Assembly: GCA_044375105.1 (NCBI GenBank)
Contig: JBILNK010000116.1
Span: 1 to 13,520 of the forward strand
Reading direction: 5' to 3'
From: JBIKLM01 sp044375105
Lineage (GTDB): Bacteria; Planctomycetota; UBA1135; GCA-002686595
DNA: 13,520 nt
Part shown: positions 6,287 through 13,520 of the stretch, piece by piece
Position numbering within the stretch: position 1 is the first letter of the stretch
Layout of the letters: each line of letters starts with the position of its first letter
Made by a program: the position numbers and the translations under genes
Notes under the pieces: model-generated
Database searches by the model: none
What the model was told of the DNA's origin: nothing
The model's input: only the letters and a program-made list of their open reading frames with translations

Positions 6287-7531
6287 TCAGGGAGCTCTGG
6301 GTAGCTCCCATCGGCCGGGGCCCGGGCGGGCTGGAGGCGGCGCATCGAAGGGGTGCCAGGCCGGGGGCTCGGGCGGACCTCCAGGTCCGCTGTGCGGCTG
6401 CAGCAGGCGCTCGACGAAGGCCAGCAGCTCGGCCGGCCGCAGGGGCGCGGGCAGGCGCGGCGCGGGCAGGCCCACGCCGGCGCCGAGCTGGCCGATGCGC
6501 GTGCCGTGGATCGCCTGGGCCTCGCCGGAGAAGCGCAGCCATTCGTAGCCGGGCGCGCCGGCGAAGTCTTCGATCAGCAGCGCCTCCGGAACCTGGCGGC
6601 CGAGGGACTGGCGGGCTTCCGCCAGGCTGCCGGCGCGCTCGACCTGGTGTCCGGCTTCGGCGAGCACCTCGGCGGTCAGTTCGCTGTCGGGCCCGCCGAC
6701 CAGCAGCAGCCGGGCGCGGCGCGGCGGGGCAGGCTTGAGGGGCAGGTGCGGGGTCGGAGCGGAGGCCGCGGGAGCCGGGGCCCGCGGCGATTCCAGCGCG
6801 TCCGGGCGCTGCGCGGAGGCGCTCGGGGCCGCGGCCGCCGGAACCCCGGAGTCCGCCGGACCAAGCGGCCAGGCCAGGGCGCGCCAGGCGCCCTGCGGGG
6901 CGCACAGATCGCGGCGGCGCAGGGGGCCGTAGCCGGAGGCGTCCGGTTCGGGGCCCCGATCGCCGCGGTCCTGCGGGGCTGCCGAGGCCTGCGGCGGCAA
7001 GCTCAGCGCCAGACAGAGCCAGGACTGGCCGCGGCGCTGCCGCACAGAGAGGCGCGCCCTGCGCCGGCTGCGGCCGACGGCCTCGCCGCGCTGCTCGAGC
7101 CAGGGCCCGCACAGGGCCAGCAGCAGGGCCTGCTCCACGGCCCGCTCCGGCCAGTGGCCCGCCAGGCTGGCGGGCAGGCGCAGCTCCAGCTCCAGCTGGC
7201 GCTCGTGCAGCCAGGGGCGCAACAGGTCCGCCAGGCCGACGAGGCGCGGGGCCAGGTCCTGGGGCAGGGGGAGCTCGCCCGCCGGCCGGGCCAGCTCCGC
7301 CAGGCAGCGCAGCAGCGCCACGGCGTGCTGGCTCTCCTCGGTCACCAGGCGCAGGTTGTCGCCGTTGCTGGCGGCGCTCGGGCGGCGCGCAGCCAGCTCG
7401 GCCAGGCCGGAGACCGCCAGCAGCGTGTTGGAGAGCTTGTGGACCAGCGGACCGACCAGGGAGCACACCAGGGCCTGGCGCAGGTTTTCGCGCGCGCTGC
7501 GGTCGGTTGCGCTCCCATCCATGGAGGACAT
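6287..7531 (-). CDS. Degenerate histidine-kinase-like protein with C-terminal pseudo-receiver
   Basis: This 414-residue soluble protein has no membrane segment. Residues 20-85 resemble the dimerisation/phosphotransfer helices of hybrid kinases: LVHKLSNTLLAVSGLAELA (29-47) parallels the H-x-x-N-N-L-L-x-x-I-x-G-x-A-E-L box, with His31 as the candidate phospho-acceptor. The ATPase part (about 90-225) is poorly kept: no clear N-box asparagine or DxGxG motif, and only a faint echo of the G2 region at 199-224. An Ala/Pro linker (228-270) leads to a receiver-like domain (273-378). There the acidic pair is replaced by Gly-Gly-Pro-Asp (279-282), a single Asp322 may match the phospho-site, and the conserved C-terminal Lys is absent. 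I infer a signalling scaffold or phosphotransfer partner rather than an active kinase. The start is the first ATG (7531); 7522 is also possible. It is divergent from the glycosyltransferase gene. Confidence 0.68.
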   Translation of the reverse strand: MSSMDGSATDRSARENLRQALVCSLVGPLVHKLSNTLLAVSGLAELAARRPSAASNGDNLRLVTEESQHAVALLRCLAELARPAGELPLPQDLAPRLVGLADLLRPWLHERQLELELRLPASLAGHWPERAVEQALLLALCGPWLEQRGEAVGRSRRRARLSVRQRRGQSWLCLALSLPPQASAAPQDRGDRGPEPDASGYGPLRRRDLCAPQGAWRALAWPLGPADSGVPAAAAPSASAQRPDALESPRAPAPAASAPTPHLPLKPAPPRRARLLLVGGPDSELTAEVLAEAGHQVERAGSLAEARQSLGRQVPEALLIEDFAGAPGYEWLRFSGEAQAIHGTRIGQLGAGVGLPAPRLPAPLRPAELLAFVERLLQPHSGPGGPPEPPAWHPFDAPPPARPGPGRWELPRAP

Positions 7532-7615
7532 GGCTGCGGGCCAGTATCGCCGGGAAAGCGCGCCGGCGAGCGCGAAAAGCGGCGCGGGAACGGGCTGCGG
7601 AGGGCGGCGCGCCGC

Positions 7616-7640
7616 GGGCGCCGGGGCCGGGGGCCGGGGG
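7616..7640 (+). other. G-quadruplex motif upstream of the glycosyltransferase gene
   Basis: Four G-runs (GGG at 7616-7618, GGGG at 7623-7626, GGGGG at 7629-7633 and 7636-7640) are separated by loops of 4, 2 and 2 nt, fitting the standard G3+N1-7 pattern. The last three units are a short tandem repeat of CCGGGGG. The motif lies 44-68 bp before the ATG at 7684, within the 152-bp divergent promoter region, and just upstream of a possible -10-like TATCCT (7649-7654). The effect is unknown. Confidence 0.55.
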
Positions 7641-7683
7641 CCGCGGCGTATCCTGGGCCGCGATTCCCCCGGGATCGCCCTGG

Positions 7684-9669
7684 ATGAAGCGCTCGACCGT
7701 TTTGCTCCTGGCCCTGGTGGCCCTGCTGGCGCAGATCCTGACCATCCATCAGGACAGCTCGGGCCAGCTCGGGCCGCCGGCGGATCGGGTCCACACGGCC
7801 TTCCGCCTGGGCCGCGCGCTGGTGCGCGAGGGCCTCTTGAGCTTCCGCGCCGGCGGCCAGCCCGCGGAGTCCTACCCTTCCTGGGCCTGGGTCGGCTATT
7901 CGGCCCTGATCGAGCGCCTGGGTCTCGCGCCGACCCTGGCGGCCCAGGTGTTGGCGATCGGCTGCGCGCTCCTGGCCATGCTGGTGCTGTCGCGCTTCAG
8001 CCCCGACCGATTGGCGGGGGTGATCGCGCCGCTGCTCTTGGCCGTGTGCGGGCCCCTGGCGGCCGCGGCCGGCGGCGGCACGGAGTTCGCCCTGGAAGCC
8101 CTGCTGGCGGTCAGCGCCTTGCTGGCCTTCGAGGCGGGCTCGCGCCGCGGCCTGGCGCTGCTGTTGTGTTTCGGCCTCTTGGTGCGCCCCGAGGGCGCGC
8201 TGATGGTGCTGATGCTGGGCGCGATGTCGCTGTCCTCGCGCTTCAAGCGGCGCGCGCCCGGCGAGCCCCTGCCGCCGCAAGCGCGCCTGGGCCTGTGGCC
8301 CTTCGCGCTGCCCGCGGCCCTGTGGGCCCTGCAGGCCTTGCTGCGTCAGAGCTGGTACGGCGCGCTGCTCTCCCCCACCCAGGCTCTGCTCGTCGATCCC
8401 GCTTGGGAGCGCACGGGGCTCGGCCTGCGCTACCTGGCCGAGGGGCTGATCGGCTCGGGCGGCCTGGCGCTCGGCGCCGTCGCGCTCTTGGCTCTGCTGC
8501 TCGGCCGGCAGACGCCGCGCGGGCGGCGCGCCCTGGCTTTGGGCCTCGGCTGGTGCGCATTGGTCGTGCTCGAAGGCGGCGACGACCTGCCCTTCTGGAC
8601 CGCCCTCGCCCCGGCCGCCCCGCTGCTGTTCGTGGCCGTGCAGGAGGCCCTGATCCGCGCCATCGACAGCCAGGCCAGCTGGCCGCGCCGCGCCGCCTGG
8701 GGCCTGTTCTTCGCCGGGCTCGGGGCCAGCCTGCTGGCGAGCAAACTGCCCGCAGACCTCGGCCCCCTGCCCCTCGAGCGCCTGCAGCGCGCCTGGTTCT
8801 ACGGCCAGCCGCCGGATCCCTACCCGCTGGCCTCGGGGCCGGCCCGCCTGGGCCTCGGCGCGCGCATCAACTTCGACGAGCGTCTGCGCGCCATCGGCGT
8901 GTTCCTGCGCGACGAGGTCGAGCCCAGCCGCACGATCCTGACCCCCTGGCCGGGCGCGATCGGCTACCTGACCCGCGGGCGCGCCATCGACCTGCTCGGC
9001 CGCGCGCAGCCGATCGCCGGAGGCTCGCGCACCCTCTCCTGGTCCGGCCGGCAGCGGGTCGACCTGCTGGCGGCGCTTGCGGCGGAGCCCGACTACATCC
9101 TGCCGGTGGTTGCCGGTGGCGAACGGCCGCCCTTGATGCGCGAGGTGCTGCTCGAATGGAACGAGCATTTCGACCTCGAGCCGGCCTCGAAGGAGCGTTT
9201 CGAGCGCCTGGCCGCGGTGCTGCGCAACTACGAGGTGATCTCGGTGCGCGTGCCCAAACACAGCCGCGAGCCGCGCCTGCCCTCGTCGCAGCCGGCCACG
9301 CTGCTGCGCCATCGGCGCCTCGGCGAATCGCCGGAGCTCGAGCTGCAGGCCAGCGCCGGCCGGATGGCCGTGCAGGTCAAGCACGGCGGGCATGGCCAGA
9401 TGATCGACCTCGAGATCAGCGCCCGCGACCGCAGCGGTCGGCGCTTCAACGTGACCCCGACCGGCGACTTCTCGACCAGCGCCAACGTGCATGCGCGCAC
9501 CGGCCTGTGGCTGCCGAACACCGGCAACCGTGCGATCCGCCTGTTCGACGCCCACTGGCCCAAGGACCTCGACCTGGTGGAGTTCAGCGCGGTGCTGAGG
9601 AACCCCGGCAGCCAGGACGAAGCCAGTTTCAGCCAGGTCTCCGCGGAGCGCCGCGTCGAGCTGCGCTGA
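7684..9669 (+). CDS. Multi-pass GT-C-type glycosyltransferase-like membrane protein
   Basis: This 661-residue protein has about nine or ten hydrophobic segments in its first 355 residues and a large extracytoplasmic C-terminal part (about 360-661). The layout and several motifs resemble the AftB-like/GT39-like GT-C families that use lipid-linked sugars: a first loop with Asp34-Arg...FRLGRAL (34-46) followed by AESYPSWAWVGYSAL (61-75), GTEFALEALLA (132-142), LLVRPEGAL (165-173), GGDDLPFW (298-305), and the post-membrane element LTPWPGAIGYLTRGRAIDLLGR (419-440). The usual DD pair of the first loop seems reduced to one Asp. The last 110 residues look beta-rich and are not recognised. The ATG at 7684 is chosen because a clean membrane segment starts there; upstream in-frame codons give Arg/Ala-rich low-complexity sequence. 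No Shine-Dalgarno sequence is evident. A role in surface glycan or glycoprotein assembly is inferred, in keeping with the nearby wecE. Confidence 0.82.
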   Translation: MKRSTVLLLALVALLAQILTIHQDSSGQLGPPADRVHTAFRLGRALVREGLLSFRAGGQPAESYPSWAWVGYSALIERLGLAPTLAAQVLAIGCALLAMLVLSRFSPDRLAGVIAPLLLAVCGPLAAAAGGGTEFALEALLAVSALLAFEAGSRRGLALLLCFGLLVRPEGALMVLMLGAMSLSSRFKRRAPGEPLPPQARLGLWPFALPAALWALQALLRQSWYGALLSPTQALLVDPAWERTGLGLRYLAEGLIGSGGLALGAVALLALLLGRQTPRGRRALALGLGWCALVVLEGGDDLPFWTALAPAAPLLFVAVQEALIRAIDSQASWPRRAAWGLFFAGLGASLLASKLPADLGPLPLERLQRAWFYGQPPDPYPLASGPARLGLGARINFDERLRAIGVFLRDEVEPSRTILTPWPGAIGYLTRGRAIDLLGRAQPIAGGSRTLSWSGRQRVDLLAALAAEPDYILPVVAGGERPPLMREVLLEWNEHFDLEPASKERFERLAAVLRNYEVISVRVPKHSREPRLPSSQPATLLRHRRLGESPELELQASAGRMAVQVKHGGHGQMIDLEISARDRSGRRFNVTPTGDFSTSANVHARTGLWLPNTGNRAIRLFDAHWPKDLDLVEFSAVLRNPGSQDEASFSQVSAERRVELR

Positions 9670-9949
9670 ATTCGTTCCGGGGTCACGAAAAACCGTGAAG
9701 GCGACCGAGCCCAGCGCTTTGCCGATAAGCCCGCGGACAAAAGCAGAATGGGCGACTCTCTCCCGACCATGGAGGGGGTCCCGAACACTGTCGGATGGCT
9801 CGGGATGCAGCCCTCGAGCGACGGGACACACGGGCCGCCAGGAGGTCCCGAGCCGGGAGCCGAGCAAGCGCGCGTCGGGCACTTTGGCGAGAGTGACTCG
9901 ATTCGCTTCCAGCCGCCTTAGCTCCCACGAATCGCCTCCGCCAGACTCC
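9670..9949. other. 280-bp intergenic block without a recognised gene
   Basis: This segment follows the glycosyltransferase stop and has more A/T than the genes around it. A small hairpin (TCACG/CGTGA around AAAAAC) lies just after the stop, but no U-tract follows. A perfect 9-bp inverted repeat (GGCTCGGGA at 9797-9805, TCCCGAGCC at 9846-9854) brackets about 40 nt and could fold. Open frames exist on both strands, but their products look like random Arg/Ser-rich sequence. It could be an unannotated structured RNA or a dispersed repeat unit. Confidence 0.45.
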
Positions 9950-9971
9950 TTCGATCCTCCGGAGGATCGAA
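9950..9971. repeat. 22-bp perfect palindrome
   Basis: Bases 9950-9971 read identically on both strands (core GATCCTCCGGAGGATC) with no central spacer. It abuts the A-rich tract that serves as the U-tail of the neighbouring terminator on the - strand. It could be a protein-binding site or, with the neighbouring hairpin, part of a double stem-loop. Confidence 0.85.
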
Positions 9972-10022
9972 AAAGAAAACATCACGGGGCGGAGCCGCCT
10001 CTGGCGGCTCCGCCCCGTGATG
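9970..10022 (-). terminator. Strong Rho-independent terminator of the NtrC-family regulator gene
   Basis: Read leftward, a perfect 20-bp stem (arms 10003-10022 and 9980-9999) closes on a 3-nt loop and is followed directly by a T-rich tract, TTTTCTTTTT (9979-9970). The stem begins 25 bp after the stop codon at 10047. In the opposite direction the hairpin is not followed by T residues, so it serves the - strand gene; it could still act as a barrier to transcripts coming from the glycosyltransferase gene. Confidence 0.93.
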
Positions 10023-10046
10023 GCTCAGCCGAGGCTCAGCGCGGGC

Positions 10047-11945
<1,899 letters not shown>

Positions 11946-12114
11946 GGCGGATCGGGGGTTGGGGATCGTGTGGCGAGCGGGGGACGCGCCCGGGGCAGGC
12001 GCGCGGTTGGGACGCCGGGCGGGGGGCAGCGTCCTTCCCTGTGTCGGAATCTAGAAGTAAACGGACCCGGTCTCCCGCGGAAGCGCCGAGACCCCCTGGA
12101 CTCTTAAGAACTGT

Positions 12115-13365
12115 GTGAGCCCGACCCAGCATCTCATTTTTGGGAAGGAGCTCGAAGCGCTCCTCGAGCAGGCCCGCGCCAGCGGGATCCGCGGTTTGGC
12201 GCTCCAGGAGCGCCTCCGGCGGGCCCTGGGGGCCGATCGGGGGCGCCTCGTGTACGAGCAGCTCGAGCTGCGCGAGCGGGCGCAGGGCAAGCTGCCGGAG
12301 CCCGAGCGCTGGTGGCTGACGCGCCGCGGGCTCGAGCAGGCCAGCGACCCGCGCGTGGCCGCGGCGCGGGCCGAGCACCTGCGCCGGGTGGCCGGACCGG
12401 AGGGCTGGTGGCTGGACGCCACGGCCGGGTTGGGGGTCGAGAGCCTGTGCCTTTCCCGGGCCGGATTGCGGGTGGCTTCGCTCGAGCGCGACCCCGAGCT
12501 GGCGCGGGCCCTGGCCCACAACCTGGAGAGCCTGAACTGCCCCGCGGGCCGCGTGCTGGTCGGGGACGCGCTGCGCCCGCCGCTCCGCCCGGACTGGTGG
12601 TTCTTCGACCCGGACCGGCGCGCGGGCGGCCAGCGCTCCCTCGATCCGGCCGCCTGGTCCCCGCCCCTAGCCGCGGCCCTCGAGGCCGCCCGCGGCACCC
12701 GCGGCGCGGCCTTCAAGCTGGCCCCCGCCTGCGAGCCCGAGCGCCTGCCGCCTCCGGCGGGCGACCACGCCTGGGTCTGGGTCAGCCTGGCGGGCGAGCT
12801 CAAGGAGCTGGCCCTCTACACCGGCGAGCTGGCGCGCGGAATCGGCCAGGGGTCGGCGCCCGGGCGGCGCGAGGCCTGGGCGCTGGACGCCGGGGGCCTG
12901 TGGCGCTGGTCCCACGGGGCGCCCGGGTCGCGGGAGCTCGAGGCGCTGGCTCCCGCGGAGCTTTCGGAGCTGGGCCTGCTGGCCGAGCCCGATGCGAGCC
13001 TGGTGCGCTCCGGGCTGCTGGGGGCCTTCGGGCGCGGCCTCGGGCTGCGCGCGATCGGGCCGGGCATCGGCTGGCTGACCGGCGCGGCGGAGCAGCTCGC
13101 CGCGGGCGGCCCGTGGCTCGAGCGCTGGCGCGTGCTCGGCAGCGCGCCGGCCGACCCGCGCGCCGTGCGCGCGCTCCTGGGCGAACACGGCATCGGCCCG
13201 CTGAGCGTGCGCGCGCGCGGCGTGGGCGCCCCGGCCGAGGAGCTGGCCGCCCGCTTCGCCGGACGCGGCGCCGCGCGCGGCACCCTGTTCGTGGCGCGCA
13301 CCAACGCCGGGCGGCGCGCTTTCCTGGTCGAGCGGTTCGAAGATCGAAGCGCCCAGGCGACCTGA
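12115..13365 (+). CDS. Class I SAM-dependent methyltransferase with THUMP-like C-terminal domain
   Basis: This 416-residue protein begins with a helical N-terminal region holding the family motif RWWLTRRGLEQAS (65-77). The Rossmann methyltransferase core follows: motif I LDATAGLGVES (100-110), the acidic end of strand 2 at Glu124-Arg-Asp126, GDAL (150-153) and the motif IV-like FFDPDRR (163-169) with SPPL (182-185). KLAP (201-204) and WVSLAGELKELALYTGEL (222-239) match the same family, as does EPDASLVRSG (291-300). The C-terminal part (about 310-408), ending RGVGAPAEELAARF...GTLFVARTNAGRRAFLVERF, is the THUMP-like domain, pointing to an RNA substrate, though none is proven. The start is GTG at 12115; no Shine-Dalgarno sequence is seen. 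The 169-bp gap to the divergent regulator contains an AT-richer patch near 12047-12062 where promoters may lie. It is cytoplasmic and of usual family length. Confidence 0.92.
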   Translation: MSPTQHLIFGKELEALLEQARASGIRGLALQERLRRALGADRGRLVYEQLELRERAQGKLPEPERWWLTRRGLEQASDPRVAAARAEHLRRVAGPEGWWLDATAGLGVESLCLSRAGLRVASLERDPELARALAHNLESLNCPAGRVLVGDALRPPLRPDWWFFDPDRRAGGQRSLDPAAWSPPLAAALEAARGTRGAAFKLAPACEPERLPPPAGDHAWVWVSLAGELKELALYTGELARGIGQGSAPGRREAWALDAGGLWRWSHGAPGSRELEALAPAELSELGLLAEPDASLVRSGLLGAFGRGLGLRAIGPGIGWLTGAAEQLAAGGPWLERWRVLGSAPADPRAVRALLGEHGIGPLSVRARGVGAPAEELAARFAGRGAARGTLFVARTNAGRRAFLVERFEDRSAQAT

Positions 13366-13520
13366 GCGCCCCGGGGGCTCGCGCGACACAGAGCCGCGGG
13401 CCCGGCGGATCGCCGCCGCCTCCGCCGCCCGGACCCGATCCAGCCCGTGGAGCGGGCCGGGACGGGCCAGAGCGGCCCGCAGCCGCACGCGGCCGCCCGC
13501 GCCGCAGCCCGTATCCTTTA

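Noticed and set aside
4552..6345. 597-codon - strand frame overlapping wecE in another frame, and a 502-codon + strand frame (5040-6548)
   Set aside because: wecE is unambiguous by motif; these alternatives are Pro/Arg or Gly/Ala-rich shadows.
7342..9882. 846-codon open frame on the - strand and 780-codon frame on the + strand (7356-9698) across the glycosyltransferase gene
   Set aside because: Both are Arg/Gly/Ala/Gln-rich without domains. Long antisense and out-of-frame openings are expected at this GC, and the membrane-protein frame explains the region.
12667..13488. 273-codon - strand frame opposite the methyltransferase
   Set aside because: It is the antisense shadow of a recognised methyltransferase, with Ala/Arg-rich composition.

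Overview
The window is about 13.5 kb of very GC-rich bacterial DNA (roughly 70-77% in most coding stretches), with a lower-GC patch at about 2.3-4.7 kb. Eight protein genes are supported. I see no rRNA, tRNA, CRISPR array, insertion sequence or integrase. The organism cannot be fixed from sequence alone. Three things fit a planctomycete or another large-genome, high-GC environmental bacterium: a secreted serine hydrolase with an extra N-terminal domain of planctomycete style, a large membrane-anchored protein with carboxypeptidase-regulatory-like repeats, and the near absence of Shine-Dalgarno sequences before the starts. Myxococcota or Acidobacteriota remain possible.

Layout. 1-995 (-): secreted beta-lactamase-family serine hydrolase, running off the left edge. 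1337-2191 (+): fumarylacetoacetate hydrolase (FAH) family enzyme. 2297-4033 and 4050-4529 (both -, 16 bp apart): a lower-GC pair, with the promoter-proximal gene coding for a small cysteine-rich secreted protein and the next for a membrane-anchored protein with beta-sandwich-like repeats. 5004-6140 (-): WecE/RffA-type sugar aminotransferase with a TTG start. 6287-7531 (-): degenerate histidine-kinase-like protein with a pseudo-receiver. 7684-9669 (+): multi-pass GT-C glycosyltransferase-like protein. 10047-11945 (-): NtrC-family response regulator whose AAA+ motor lacks its catalytic and sigma-54-contact residues; it ends in a textbook intrinsic terminator. 12115-13365 (+): class I SAM methyltransferase with a THUMP-like C-terminal domain.

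Functional links are loose. WecE and the GT-C protein both suggest cell-surface glycan assembly, and the degenerate kinase lies between them. The methyltransferase and FAH protein look like ordinary core or metabolic genes. The points most worth a second look are the motor-dead enhancer-binding-protein regulator, the degenerate kinase/pseudo-receiver, and the low-GC two-gene islet with its hairpin-rich upstream region. The non-coding sequence also holds poly-C tracts, a G-quadruplex motif, a 22-bp palindrome beside the terminator, and an unexplained 280-bp block after the glycosyltransferase gene.
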